A stretch of 64,000 bases of DNA. Origin: Edaphovirga cremea (GTDB lineage Bacteria; Pseudomonadota; Gammaproteobacteria; Enterobacterales; Enterobacteriaceae). The notes under the pieces are model-generated. The model worked only from the letters and a program-made list of their open reading frames with translations. It had not been told where the DNA came from and searched no databases. Below are positions 37,340-47,091 of the stretch, piece by piece (position 1 is the stretch's first letter; each line of letters opens with the position of its first letter). The position numbers were made by a program, and so were the translations under genes. The DNA lies in assembly GCF_003332275.1 (NCBI RefSeq), contig NZ_QOVA01000009.1, forward strand, positions 62,001 to 126,000. Reading direction: 5' to 3'.

Positions 37340-38368
37340 ATGATCACCATGCTGGATGTTTCTGTACGCGCGGGCGTGTCGAAGGCAACCGTATCACGCG
37401 TGCTGAACAATACCGGACAGGTGAAACAGAGCACCCGTGATGCGGTTTTCAAGGCGATGGATGAGTTGGGTTACCGACCGAATTTCCTGGCGCAATCACT
37501 GGCAACCAAAAGCTCGAACAGCATCGGCCTGGTGGTATCCAATTTTGATGGTCCCTATTTTGGCAGCCTGCTGCGTCAGGCCGCAAAACTCACCGAGGCC
37601 AGCGGTAAACATTTAATCGTGACCGACGGTCACGACACGCCGGAAGGTGAAATCCAGGCCGTGAGATTATTGGCTGACCGGCGCTGTGATGCCATCATCC
37701 TCTATACCCGTTATATGTCTGAAAGCGAATTGATGTTGTTGCTGGAAACGCTGCCTGCGCCGCTGATGGTGATCAACCGCGATCTGCCCAAGGCGCGAGA
37801 ACGTTGCGTTTTCTTCGAACAGCAATTGGCGGCGTTCAATGCCGTTGATTACCTTATCCAGCAGGGTCACCGTGACATCGCCTGTATCACCGCACCGATT
37901 GCGACCCCCACCGCAAAACTGCGTCTGGCCGGTTACCAACAGGCACTGCGTGAACACGGCATTACGCCAAATCCTGTGTTGGTCGTAAATGGTATCAGTA
38001 CCGTTGCCAGCGGTTACCATGCCTGTCAGCAGTTGCTGGCGACGGGAACGCCTTTCAGCGCCCTCTTTGCCAGCAACGATGATATGGCGATTGGTGCCAT
38101 GAGAGCGCTGAATGAGGCCGGTAAAAAACTGCCGGAGGATGTTTCCCTGTTTGGTTTTGATGACGAACCCAGGGCGGCCTATCTGCTACCTGCGCTCTCC
38201 ACCGTTTTTCTGCCCATTGAAGGGATGATTGAGGCGGCGTTTTTACAAGCCTTGCGTCTGATTAATGGCAAGCCCATCGCCGAGTTGCCCCCTTTTGTTG
38301 GGGAGCTCAGGTTGCGGGAATCGGTCGGTTGCGGGCCATTTTCCCTGTCTGCATCGCAAAAAAAATAG
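37340..38368 (+). CDS. LacI-family regulator, AscG-like
   Basis: 342-residue LacI/GalR-type regulator. The N-terminal HTH is MITMLDVSVRAGVSKATVSR, close to E. coli AscG (repressor of a beta-glucoside operon), followed by LGYRPNFLAQSLATKSSNS and a sugar-binding domain with FASNDDMAIGAMRAL. Start ATG 37340 with GAGGG upstream; the frame opens one codon earlier at TTG. It follows IIA by 191 bp in the same direction. As a neighbour of a beta-glucoside PTS it is a likely sugar sensor for it, so two regulators of different families flank the system. Confidence 0.88.
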   Translation: MITMLDVSVRAGVSKATVSRVLNNTGQVKQSTRDAVFKAMDELGYRPNFLAQSLATKSSNSIGLVVSNFDGPYFGSLLRQAAKLTEASGKHLIVTDGHDTPEGEIQAVRLLADRRCDAIILYTRYMSESELMLLLETLPAPLMVINRDLPKARERCVFFEQQLAAFNAVDYLIQQGHRDIACITAPIATPTAKLRLAGYQQALREHGITPNPVLVVNGISTVASGYHACQQLLATGTPFSALFASNDDMAIGAMRALNEAGKKLPEDVSLFGFDDEPRAAYLLPALSTVFLPIEGMIEAAFLQALRLINGKPIAELPPFVGELRLRESVGCGPFSLSASQKK

Positions 38369-38390
38369 CGAACGCCTGCGCCCGCTATTT
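38358..38390 (-). terminator. Terminator of lysA
   Basis: On the minus strand AAATAGCG pairs with CGCTATTT (arms 38363-38370 and 38383-38390) and is followed by an eight-T run. It lies 50 bases after the lysA stop and overlaps the end of the convergent LacI-type gene, so it may serve both. Confidence 0.82.
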
Positions 38391-38439
38391 CTCAGTCCAA
38401 CCTCTGGCTGTTTACAGCCATTCGTTAACAACGACTGGT

Positions 38440-39702
38440 TTACAACAACTCGAGTGCCAGCAATTCCTGAATGGTTTGGCGGCGGCGAATCAGTCGCGGT
38501 TCACCGTGCTCAAACAGCACTTCCGGCAAGAGAGGACGGCTGTTGTAATTGGATGACATCGAGGCGCCGTACGCCCCGGTGTCATGGAAGACCAGATAGT
38601 CGCCAATCCGCGCTTCAGGCAAAGCCCGCGTTTCGACTCCGCCACCCGCCTGCTGGGTAAAGACATCGCCCGATTCACATAGCGGCCCGGCAATCACTGA
38701 CTCACGCAACGGCAGTTCGCTGATATCATGGCCATCCGCAGGCAGCAGAGAAATATGATGGTAGCTGCCATACATGGACGGACGCATCAGATCGTTGAAA
38801 CCGGCATCCACCAGCACGAAGTGGCGACTCCCCATCTCTTTAATCGCCCGGATCTGCGCCACCAGCACGCCGGATTCTGCCACCAGAAAACGTCCCGGCT
38901 CGATTTCCAGACCTACCGGATGACCGAGGTGTGCGGCAATCTGCTCGCGAGCGCGGTTCCACAAGCCATAATAGTGTTCGGTATTGATCGACTCTTCGCC
39001 AAACTGGTAAGGGATCGACAAACCGCCCCCGGCTGAAATTGCCTCGATGTCATGATTCATTTCAACCACCTGACGCACCATCGCATCACATACCTGCTCC
39101 AGGTGCTGGTAATCCACCCCAGAACCAATGTGCATATGGATTCCCACCAGTTTCAACGAGTAACGCTGAATCTGGGCGAGCGCCTGCGGTAAATCGGCAT
39201 ACCAAATCCCGTGTTTGCTGTTTTCACCGCCGGTATTGGTTTTTTGGCTATGGCCGTGACCAAACCCAGGGTTAACCCGCAACCACACCGGATGCCCGGC
39301 TTTTTGTTGGCCGATCTGCTCCAGCATATCGATGGAACCGGCATTGACCGGAATATCCAGTTCAGTCACGCGATCCAGCGTAGGCTGATCCAATACGTCG
39401 GCGGTAAAGACAATCTCACTCTGCTCACGCCCCGGAAGATAACCCGCCAGCAGCGCACGTTCGATTTCACCGAGCGAAACCGAATCCACTTTCACACCCT
39501 GTTCACGCATCAAGCGCAGGATATGAATATTGGAACAAGCCTTCTGCGCAAAACGGATCACGTCAAATTGCCGTAACTGGGCAATACGCTGGCTGATGAT
39601 ATCCGCATCATAGGCCCACACCGGGCAACCAAAGCGTTGCGGCAACGCCAGTAAATTCTCTGCGGTCAGTGCGGTGCTCAGGTCATTCAGGGCGCGTGGC
39701 AT
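38440..39702 (-). CDS. lysA: Diaminopimelate decarboxylase
   Basis: PLP-dependent last enzyme of lysine biosynthesis (meso-diaminopimelate to L-lysine). 420 residues, the E. coli length. The PLP Lys54 is in RFAQKACSN; SKHGIWYADL, GGGLSIPY and GPLCESGD (catalytic Cys) are visible. Divergent from lysR, its activator, across a 189-bp region, as in E. coli. Confidence 0.97.
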   Translation of the reverse strand: MPRALNDLSTALTAENLLALPQRFGCPVWAYDADIISQRIAQLRQFDVIRFAQKACSNIHILRLMREQGVKVDSVSLGEIERALLAGYLPGREQSEIVFTADVLDQPTLDRVTELDIPVNAGSIDMLEQIGQQKAGHPVWLRVNPGFGHGHSQKTNTGGENSKHGIWYADLPQALAQIQRYSLKLVGIHMHIGSGVDYQHLEQVCDAMVRQVVEMNHDIEAISAGGGLSIPYQFGEESINTEHYYGLWNRAREQIAAHLGHPVGLEIEPGRFLVAESGVLVAQIRAIKEMGSRHFVLVDAGFNDLMRPSMYGSYHHISLLPADGHDISELPLRESVIAGPLCESGDVFTQQAGGGVETRALPEARIGDYLVFHDTGAYGASMSSNYNSRPLLPEVLFEHGEPRLIRRRQTIQELLALELL

Positions 39703-39891
39703 AAGATCCTCTCAACTCTCTATATCAACGAGGGTCTGGTAAAACGATCGTTCATTAAAACCATCGTCCACAAGGCACTCATTCATGAAAACATTGCCCT
39801 GATTATTACTGGCATAAAGCGGGATGAAAAATATCTATTTGCCTATAGTCTATTCATCTATGATATGGGTATCGTCAACGAGGACTCTTCC

Positions 39892-40821
39892 ATGGCCGCT
39901 ATATCGCTGCGTCACATTGAAATATTCCACGCGGTAATGACTACCGGTAATCTCACCGAGGCTGCCGCGCTGCTGCAAACGTCGCAGCCAACAGTCAGCC
40001 GTGAACTGGCACGCTTTGAGAAATTGATTAATCTTTGCCTGTTCGATCGCTTGCGCGGACGCCTTTACCCCACGGTGCAGGGCTTGCGGCTGTATGAGGA
40101 AGTACAGCGCTCCTATTACGGACTGGAAAGGATCATCAATGCTGCGGACGGCATCCGTCAGTTTCAGCAGGCGCAGTTGTCGATTGCCTGTCTGCCGATG
40201 TTCAGCCAGTCATTGCTGCCCGCCGTCTGCAAACCCTTTATCGATCGTTACCCTGACGTGAGTTTCAATATCATTCCGCAGGAATCCCCGCTGCTGGAAG
40301 AGTGGCTTTCTGCCCAACGCCACGACATTGGCCTGACCGAGAATGTGCTAGCCCCGGCAGGAACCGAACGTGAAATGTTGTTAACGCTGAACGAAGTCTG
40401 CGTGCTGCCAACCGGGCATCCATTGCTGGCGAAGCGTGAGCTGACTCCACAAGATTTTGAACAGCAAAACTTCATCAGCCTGTCGATCACCGACAGTTAT
40501 CGACAACTTCTGGATGCTTTGTTTAGCGAAAACGGCATAACCCGGCGGATGGTGATGGAAACGCATAGCGCCGCATCAGTGTGTGCGATGGTTCGGGAAG
40601 GCGTGGGCATGTCGATTGTGAATCCTTTGACGGCTCTGGATTATGCTGAAGGCAAAGGTGGAGTCGCCATTCGTCCGTTCAGCCATCAGGTTCCCTTTAC
40701 GGTGAGCATTATCAGGCCAGTGCATCGGCCATCATCAGCACTGGTGACGACGTTTATTGCCCATTTAAAACAGCAGGCCAATCACTTTCCGGCACGGTTG
40801 TCGGCAGCGATCGCCTGCTGA
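39892..40821 (+). CDS. lysR: LysR, activator of lysA
   Basis: 309-residue founding-type LysR regulator. MAAISLRHIEIFHAVMTTGN opens the winged-helix domain (QTSQPTVSRELARFE is the recognition helix), and the effector domain keeps PQESPLLEEWLSAQRHDIGL and METHSAASVCAMVREGVG. In E. coli it activates lysA when diaminopimelate is high and lysine low. Start ATG 39892 has GAGG upstream; an upstream in-frame ATG at 39865 adds nine non-conserved residues. Divergent from lysA. Confidence 0.95.
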   Translation: MAAISLRHIEIFHAVMTTGNLTEAAALLQTSQPTVSRELARFEKLINLCLFDRLRGRLYPTVQGLRLYEEVQRSYYGLERIINAADGIRQFQQAQLSIACLPMFSQSLLPAVCKPFIDRYPDVSFNIIPQESPLLEEWLSAQRHDIGLTENVLAPAGTEREMLLTLNEVCVLPTGHPLLAKRELTPQDFEQQNFISLSITDSYRQLLDALFSENGITRRMVMETHSAASVCAMVREGVGMSIVNPLTALDYAEGKGGVAIRPFSHQVPFTVSIIRPVHRPSSALVTTFIAHLKQQANHFPARLSAAIAC

Positions 40822-40826
40822 TTGCT

Positions 40827-41993
40827 TTAGTGTGCAGCGGTATGCGTCGCGTTGCGGGCCGCGCGGCGGAAAGTGAAGAAGCAGACCGCGAAACCAAACA
40901 GCGCCAGTGCGGCGGCGGCCAGCGGAACGGTGGTCAATCCCAGACCACCGGCAATGACCACGCCACCGACCCAGGCACCTAGCGCATTTCCGACATTAAA
41001 CGCGGCGATATTCAGCGTAGAAACCAGATTCGGCGCGTTCTTGCCGTACGCCACAACGTTGATTTGCAACGCCGGAACGGCGGCAAAGGACGCCGCAGCC
41101 CAGAAGAATAAGGTAATCTCCGCCGCCAGCAGATACATGCTGGTCCAACTGAACAGGATGGATAATGCCGCCATCAGCACAAACGTCAGCGTCAGACTGA
41201 CAGATAACCGCCAGTCCGCCAGTCGCCCGCCCACGACATTACCGATCGTCAGCCCCAACCCCATCAGCAGCAGGGTCCAGCTCACGCCTTGCGGCGTAAT
41301 GCCCGTCACGTCAGTCAGGATCGGCGCGATGTAGGTAAAGAGCGCAAACATGGCAGCAGCAAAACTCACTGTCATCAGCAGCGACAACCAGATCCCTGCA
41401 CCACGCAGGGCGGCCATCTCTTTACGCAACCCAGTCGGCGCTTCATTTTTCGCTTCCGGCAATTTGGTGAACAGCGCCACCAGCGAGATCACGCCAATGA
41501 TTGACACCGCCCAGAACGTCGAACGCCAGCCGAAAACCTGCCCCAGCGCCGTGCCCAGCGGTACGCCGAGCACGTTGGCCAGCGTCAGGCCGGTAAACAT
41601 CAACGCAACTGCCGATGCCCGCCGATTGGGTGCAACCAGATTTGCGGCGACTACGGCACCAATCCCGAAAAATGCACCATGGCACAACGCGGTAATAACA
41701 CGCGCAAACATCAGAAATTGATAAGTGAACGCCAGCGCACACATGACGTTGCCAATAATAAAGATCGCCATCAACAGTAGCAGCGTATGTTTACGCGGCA
41801 GTCTGGCGGTCAACAGCGCCATAATGGGTGCGCCAATCGCCACACTCAGCGCATAACCACTGATCAACCACCCTGCCAATGGAATACTGACATGCAGATC
41901 GCCCGCCACCTGCGGCAATAACCCCATGATCACAAATTCAGTGGTGCCGATGGCAAAGGCACTCATTGCCAACGCCAGAAGAGAAATAGGCAT
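40827..41993 (-). CDS. MFS efflux transporter, YdhP/AraJ-like (DHA1)
   Basis: 388-residue inner-membrane protein with about twelve helices. The N-terminal LALAMSAFAIGTTEFVIMGL and the RVITALCHGAFFGIGAVVAA segment are typical of the AraJ/YdhP drug-proton or sugar efflux group. Start ATG 41993 with GGGAG 5 bases upstream; the frame opens earlier only at a TTG. Its end faces the lysR end with a 5-base gap. Substrate unknown. Confidence 0.85.
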   Translation of the reverse strand: MPISLLALAMSAFAIGTTEFVIMGLLPQVAGDLHVSIPLAGWLISGYALSVAIGAPIMALLTARLPRKHTLLLLMAIFIIGNVMCALAFTYQFLMFARVITALCHGAFFGIGAVVAANLVAPNRRASAVALMFTGLTLANVLGVPLGTALGQVFGWRSTFWAVSIIGVISLVALFTKLPEAKNEAPTGLRKEMAALRGAGIWLSLLMTVSFAAAMFALFTYIAPILTDVTGITPQGVSWTLLLMGLGLTIGNVVGGRLADWRLSVSLTLTFVLMAALSILFSWTSMYLLAAEITLFFWAAASFAAVPALQINVVAYGKNAPNLVSTLNIAAFNVGNALGAWVGGVVIAGGLGLTTVPLAAAALALFGFAVCFFTFRRAARNATHTAAH

Positions 41994-42005
41994 ACACGCT
42001 CCCAA

Positions 42006-42406
42006 TCAATGTCATTCTGATCGACGGCAGAACTTCGTCCGCCGCGGGCAGATAAGTATTTAAATAAATCGAAAGAATTCCGGGGGAGTCCGCTCGCGGG
42101 CAGCCCGGAAAGAAAGGGTCAGAGCAGCAAGAGTGTCGACATCTGGAACCAAGCCGATAAAAAAGCCCGACGCCAGGTTATCGGAGATATCCTTATAATT
42201 TTTAAGCCTTTATCACTCTTGATTTGCCTCACAGAAATAGCACGGCATGCGCCCCATTGACCAGCAGCTTTGTCCGGTCCCCGGTGTAAAATCCGCCATT
42301 ATTTCGCTAAATGCTTGAACGCATGGACGATACAAAATGTATATAAACGTTACATTCACGTTAATAACTTTCGCTAAATCATCAGTGCTCATCATTTAGC
42401 ACCCTG
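42006..42406. other. 401-bp non-coding interval
   Basis: Lies between two minus-strand genes (LysR-type regulator and MFS transporter). It should contain the MFS promoter. I see no convincing reading frame, RNA gene or strong hairpin; a roughly 60-codon minus-strand frame at 42213-42395 has no ribosome site or recognisable features. Confidence 0.6.
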
Positions 42407-43315
42407 TCATGGCAGAAGTGATTGCCAGCGAGGATGGTGGGAAAACCAGTCGACCAGATAGTCCAGCAGCGCTCTTTGCGTGGCAGGCATTTGTCGGCGC
42501 GAAGTAAAGATCGCATAGATGCCCATCGCTTGCGGTTGATAATCCGGGATTAACTTTACCAATTGTCCGTTGGCAATCAGCGGCGCAGCCGAATACCAGG
42601 GTTGCAGCGCGATGCCTGCCCCCTCTACGGCCCCAGCCAGTAAAACCACCGACTCATTCGCACTCAGATTGCCACTGACGGGCACCGCCAACTGCTTGCC
42701 CTGATGCTCAAAATGCCACAGGCTTTTGCCGAAATAGGAGTACGTGAGGCAATTGTGCAACGCCAAATCCTGCGGTTTATGCGGTGTGCCGTGAGCCGCC
42801 AGATAAGAGGGTGCCGCACAGATGATTGAGGCACACTGCGCCAGCGGCCTGGCAATCAGATTGGGATCCAGCTCATTGGTAATGCGCAGGGCCAAATCAA
42901 TACGTTCTTCAACCAGATTGATGGCGCGATTGCTCATCTGCAAATCAATGGCAACCTGAGGATGCTGCCGGAGAAATTCCGTAATCGCGACCACCAGCGC
43001 AGTTTGCCCCAGTGACTGGGAGCAACTGATGCGCAGCAATCCGCGTAACGCGTCATCGCCCAGTTCCGGCGTGACATCGATTTCAGCAGCAATCGCCAGA
43101 ATTTTACGGCAGCGCCCCAGCGTATTCTCACCGGCATCCGTCAAACTGAGCTTGCGGGTGGTTCGGTGCAGCAAGCGTACCCCCGCCCACTCTTCCATCT
43201 GCGATAAATAGCGCGTCACCATCGCGCGGGACATGTCCAATGACTCTGCCGCCGCGACCAGACTGCCGCGCTCCACGATGGTAATAAAAACGTGTGCTGC
43301 CGTAATGCGATCCAT
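42407..43315 (-). CDS. LysR-family transcriptional regulator
   Basis: 302-residue LysR-type regulator: MDRITAAHVFITIVERGSLV and DMSRAMVTRYLSQMEEW form the winged helix, followed by a two-lobed effector domain of the CrgA/DmlR-like subgroup. It is divergent from the metallo-beta-lactamase-fold gene (107-bp gap), the classic arrangement of a LysR factor and its target. The gap has a GCAA-N7-TTGC inverted repeat near 43331-43345 that could be its site. Inducer unknown. Confidence 0.88.
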   Translation of the reverse strand: MDRITAAHVFITIVERGSLVAAAESLDMSRAMVTRYLSQMEEWAGVRLLHRTTRKLSLTDAGENTLGRCRKILAIAAEIDVTPELGDDALRGLLRISCSQSLGQTALVVAITEFLRQHPQVAIDLQMSNRAINLVEERIDLALRITNELDPNLIARPLAQCASIICAAPSYLAAHGTPHKPQDLALHNCLTYSYFGKSLWHFEHQGKQLAVPVSGNLSANESVVLLAGAVEGAGIALQPWYSAAPLIANGQLVKLIPDYQPQAMGIYAIFTSRRQMPATQRALLDYLVDWFSHHPRWQSLLP

Positions 43316-43422
43316 AATTCGTCCGATTTATGCAACAAACAATTGCTCATTATCCGGTTTTTCAATCGATATATGCAATCTATAGTACGCACACTATCTG
43401 AGTGACTGACTGAAAATATCCC

Positions 43423-44301
43423 ATGACCAAATCATCTGTTCTGTTCGCGACCGGCGCTGCACTCGTTTTTTCCTCGGCAGTTCATGCCGCCACCCCCTTA
43501 AAACTGGAGGTCTATAACCCCGGCGAACGCAGCATTTTCCCGGTCTCTTCCGAAATCATCAGCGGCCCGCACGAAGCCGTGTTAATCGATGCGCAATTCC
43601 AGCGCAATGACGCGCAGGAACTGGTGAAAAAAATCAAAGAGACGGGCCGTAAGCTGACGACGGTGTATATCAGCCATTCCGATCCCGATTATTACTTTGG
43701 TCTGGACACCATCAAGGCCGCATTCCCTGACGCCAAAATTATCGCTACGCCACAAACCGTTGCGGCAATTCAGGCCACCCAAGCGGGAAAATTGGCCTAT
43801 TGGGGGCCGATATTGCAAGAAAATGCCCCTAAAGAGGTGATTATTCCTGAAGTACTGCACGGCGACAGTTTCAGTGTGGATGGTGAAAAACTGCAAATCA
43901 ACGGCTTGAAAGGGGCAATACCGGACAGAACGTTTGTCTGGGTTCCGGCACTGAACGCTGTCGTGGGGGGCGTGGTGGTCTCGGGCAATATGCATCTGTG
44001 GCTGGCGGACAGCCAGAGCGTGGAGTCGCGTAAAAACTGGCTGACGACGCTGGACAATATTGCAGCGCTGCAACCAAAAACGGTCGTTCCGGGCCATTTC
44101 CTGCCAGGCGCACCGCAGACGTTGGAGTCCGTGACCTTCACGCAGAACTATCTCATCACTGCTGAACAGGAACTGCCGAAAGCCAAAGATTCCGCTCAAC
44201 TGATCGCCGCGATGAAAAAACACTACCCGCAATTAAGCGGAGAGAGCGATCTTGAAATGAGTGCGAAGGTACTGAAAGGCGAAATGAAATGGCCGCAATA
44301 A
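43423..44301 (+). CDS. Exported metallo-beta-lactamase-fold protein
   Basis: 292-residue protein with a signal peptide (cleavage likely after VHA, residue 22). The MBL fold is suggested by SSEIISGPHEAVLIDAQF, the motif ISHSDPDYYFGL around His85, and VVPGHFLPGAP near the end. The metal motif is atypical: H-S-D-P-D-Y instead of H-x-H-x-D-H, so the first His is retained but the second and last positions differ. It may bind metal differently or have a non-hydrolytic role. Divergent from a LysR regulator; periplasmic. Substrate unknown. Confidence 0.78.
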   Translation: MTKSSVLFATGAALVFSSAVHAATPLKLEVYNPGERSIFPVSSEIISGPHEAVLIDAQFQRNDAQELVKKIKETGRKLTTVYISHSDPDYYFGLDTIKAAFPDAKIIATPQTVAAIQATQAGKLAYWGPILQENAPKEVIIPEVLHGDSFSVDGEKLQINGLKGAIPDRTFVWVPALNAVVGGVVVSGNMHLWLADSQSVESRKNWLTTLDNIAALQPKTVVPGHFLPGAPQTLESVTFTQNYLITAEQELPKAKDSAQLIAAMKKHYPQLSGESDLEMSAKVLKGEMKWPQ

Positions 44302-44315
44302 AACAGTAGCAGGTG

Positions 44316-44339
44316 GCGCCGGTTCAAACGATCCGGCGC
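44316..44339. terminator. Hairpin between two convergent genes
   Basis: GCGCCGG (44316-44322) pairs with CCGGCGC (44333-44339) in the 44-bp gap between the MBL-fold gene and the convergent TPR-like gene. GC-rich, without a long T-run; probable shared terminator. Confidence 0.55.
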
Positions 44340-44345
44340 TATTGC

Positions 44346-45059
44346 TCAGGGCGCGACGCGGACAAACTCGCCGTCTGCCCGCACGTTATGCCCAAAACCG
44401 CAGTCTCCGTGAGTTTTCAGCGCGACGTTTTCGTCGCTGAAAACCATTTCAACATCACAGGTTCCGCCATAGTCTGAATCATCTGACTGATGGTACACCG
44501 CCTGCTGATCCTTTATCGCCGCTACCGCCGTAAACTCACCAATATTGGGGCCGTAATAGAGCGCCATCGCGCCCATGTACAGGCCGTCATAATGAATCTC
44601 ATACCGCTCGCCTTTGGCTTTCACCTCGACGGTATTCCAGGATCCAAAACCAGCATATTGCCAATATTCCCCGACCGGACTGGTGGGCTTGGCCAGCGCC
44701 GTCAGAGAGTCCTGCATGCGCGAAAGGTTGTATTGCGACTTTTTATCGTCAGCCGCCAATGCCAGCCAGGCGCGGGCTTTGCGCAGTTGACCCTGGCGCA
44801 AATACGCCAGCGCCGAATTATTGTATGCCGTCGCCAGGGCACTTTGCGGATGCTGGCAGAATTCACTCCAGGCCACCTGATCGCGGAAATGATCGGCTGC
44901 TTTGACGTAATCCCCTTTTTGGTATGCCGCGTTGCCCAGAGCAGCATAGTCCGCAATTTTCTCGCAATCAGCCTCGACATCCGGCTCATCGATTTTGGCA
45001 AACGATTGAGCTGAAAACAGAAAACCAGCCGTCAGCAGAGCGGGCAGCAATACTTTCAT
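44346..45059 (-). CDS. Exported protein with TPR-like repeats
   Basis: 237-residue hypothetical protein. It has a signal peptide with cleavage likely after SFA (about residue 21), then a helical part with Sel1/TPR character (GNAAYQKGDYVKAADHFRDQ, YNNSALAYLRQGQLRKARAW), and a C-terminal beta-rich part with paired cysteines (GGTCDVEMVF, HGDCGFGHN) that could form a disulfide. Periplasmic. I do not recognise a characterised homologue. Confidence 0.75.
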   Translation of the reverse strand: MKVLLPALLTAGFLFSAQSFAKIDEPDVEADCEKIADYAALGNAAYQKGDYVKAADHFRDQVAWSEFCQHPQSALATAYNNSALAYLRQGQLRKARAWLALAADDKKSQYNLSRMQDSLTALAKPTSPVGEYWQYAGFGSWNTVEVKAKGERYEIHYDGLYMGAMALYYGPNIGEFTAVAAIKDQQAVYHQSDDSDYGGTCDVEMVFSDENVALKTHGDCGFGHNVRADGEFVRVAP

Positions 45060-45342
45060 TGATCTTTTCCTTGGTCTCTTTCGTCATCTCACAGGGCAAA
45101 GGCGCGATAAGAAGGCGATACTCTACTGGGTTCTGACCATCATGCAATGCCGATCGGCATTTTAGCCTGGCAATAATGCGACATGACCGAATGAAATTAA
45201 TCATGATGGGGATAGAACGAAAAGGATGCTTACAAGTCTATATTTGCCTGTTGTGCTGAGCTGACTCATTCTGCTTTTTATTCACCTGACTGATAAGCCC
45301 AAGGGTTTACTGAAGAAATTAACGTTGGAAGTTTGACTACCT

Positions 45343-47091
45343 ATGAATAAACAACCGGGAAAAACCACTCAATCGCAATGGAGGGCGGTGTGGAGTTTGA
45401 TCAAACCCTATTGGCACTCCGAGGAAAAATGGCGCGCGTGGGGAATGTTGATCGCCATTGTGGCGCTCTCACTGGCAACCGTCTATATCAGCGTATTGCT
45501 GAATGAATGGAACAGGGTATTTTACGATGCCTTGCAGAATAAAGACTATCCGGTTTTCAAGGCGCAATTGCTGCATTTTACCTGGCTGGCTCTGGCTTTC
45601 ATTCTGATTGCCATCTACAAAATCTATCTGACGCAGGGATTGCAAATGTACTGGCGGCGCTGGATGACCCGCAAGTACATGGACAAATGGCTGAAACACC
45701 ATGTCTATTATCATACCGAACAGCAACAGAGTATTGATAACCCTGACCAACGTATCGCCGATGATTTGAATGCCCTGACCAGCGGCACCCTGAATTTATC
45801 CCTCGGATTGCTGTCCAGCGTCGTGACATTGGTCTCTTTCGTTACCATTCTCTGGTCGGTCAGCGGCCCCCTCAGTTTTATGGTCGCTGCGCATAACATT
45901 ACCATTCCGGGCTATATGGTCTGGTTCGCCCTGCTCTACGCCATTCTGGGCTCCTTTCTGGTGTGGTGGATAGGCAAACCGCTGGTGAAATTGGGTTATA
46001 ACCAGGAATGGTTCGAGGCAAATTTTCGTTTCGGTCTGATCCGTATCCGTGAGAATGGCGATGCGATTGCGCTGTATCAGGGTGAAAACCGCGAACGTCA
46101 GCAACTTGACGGCAAGTTTGAATCGATCCGCGCCAACTGGTGGTCGATCATGCGCGTTACCAGGCGCCTGAACGTCGCCTCCACGTTTTACGCTCAATTC
46201 GCCATCATCTTCCCGTTTTTGGTGGCAGCGCCGCGCTATTTTACCGGCGCAATCCAGCTCGGCATGCTGATGCAGATCTCCTCGGCCTTCGGTCAGGTTC
46301 AGGGGGCGATGTCGTGGTTTATTGATGCCTTTACCGATCTGGCCAATTGGAAAGCCTGTGTGAACCGTCTCGCCGGATTCAATGACGCAGTGGAACGGAT
46401 CGACGCCCAGCGCTCGGCCATCACCATGAAAAGTGATAGCAGGCATTCACTGGAACTGCGCGATCTCTCCCTCACCCTTCCTCAGGGCGAGCGCCTGTTT
46501 GAGCCGGTCAATGTCAAGCTGAACAGCGGCGATAAGGTGCTGATTGCCGGGCCATCCGGATGCGGTAAGTCGACGTTGCTGCGTGCCATTGCAGGCATCT
46601 GGCCCTATGGCAGCGGGGAAATTCTTGCCGATCAGGATAAAGTCCGGCTATTCCTGCCGCAGCGCAGCTATATTCCCATTGGTACGCTGCGTGATGCATT
46701 GAGCTACCCAAATGACGCCACGGGATTCAGCGATGGGCAATTGCTGGATACCCTTGAGCGCTGCCATTTGAAGCATCTGCAACCTTTCCTGGATACCAGC
46801 GGAAACTGGAGCCATCGCCTGTCGCCGGGTGAGCAGCAGCGTCTGGCCTTCGCCCGCGCCCTGTTGATCAAGCCGGACATTCTGTTTCTCGACGAAGCCA
46901 CCAGCGCACTGGATGATGACACCGAGCAACGGATGTACAGCCTGCTGGTGGAGGAGTTACCGCATATGACTCTGGTCAGCGTCGCACACCGAAATAGCGT
47001 GGCGAAATATCATCAGCAGTGCTGGCGTTTCACCAAAGATACTGAGCAACAGCAGGTCACATTGCGCGCCAGCGCCCTCCCTGTAAATTAA
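45343..47091 (+). CDS. yddA: ABC transporter with fused TM and ATPase, YddA (SbmA/BacA-type)
   Basis: 582-residue protein: an N-terminal membrane region of about six helices (SbmA/BacA-like, Pfam ABC_membrane_2 type) fused to a C-terminal ATPase. Walker A GPSGCGKST starts at residue 403; signature LSPGEQQR, Walker B ILFLDEATSALD and H-loop VAHR are complete. It belongs to the ABC-D/YddA family, probably a homodimer. In E. coli YddA is about 561 residues with no firm substrate. It stands alone between a hypothetical gene and a 570-bp gap. Confidence 0.85.
   Translation: MNKQPGKTTQSQWRAVWSLIKPYWHSEEKWRAWGMLIAIVALSLATVYISVLLNEWNRVFYDALQNKDYPVFKAQLLHFTWLALAFILIAIYKIYLTQGLQMYWRRWMTRKYMDKWLKHHVYYHTEQQQSIDNPDQRIADDLNALTSGTLNLSLGLLSSVVTLVSFVTILWSVSGPLSFMVAAHNITIPGYMVWFALLYAILGSFLVWWIGKPLVKLGYNQEWFEANFRFGLIRIRENGDAIALYQGENRERQQLDGKFESIRANWWSIMRVTRRLNVASTFYAQFAIIFPFLVAAPRYFTGAIQLGMLMQISSAFGQVQGAMSWFIDAFTDLANWKACVNRLAGFNDAVERIDAQRSAITMKSDSRHSLELRDLSLTLPQGERLFEPVNVKLNSGDKVLIAGPSGCGKSTLLRAIAGIWPYGSGEILADQDKVRLFLPQRSYIPIGTLRDALSYPNDATGFSDGQLLDTLERCHLKHLQPFLDTSGNWSHRLSPGEQQRLAFARALLIKPDILFLDEATSALDDDTEQRMYSLLVEELPHMTLVSVAHRNSVAKYHQQCWRFTKDTEQQQVTLRASALPVN

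Noticed and set aside
43582-44232. 216-codon minus-strand frame inside the MBL-fold gene
   Set aside because: Shadow of the real gene; composition rich in Arg, His and Phe as expected of antisense frames.
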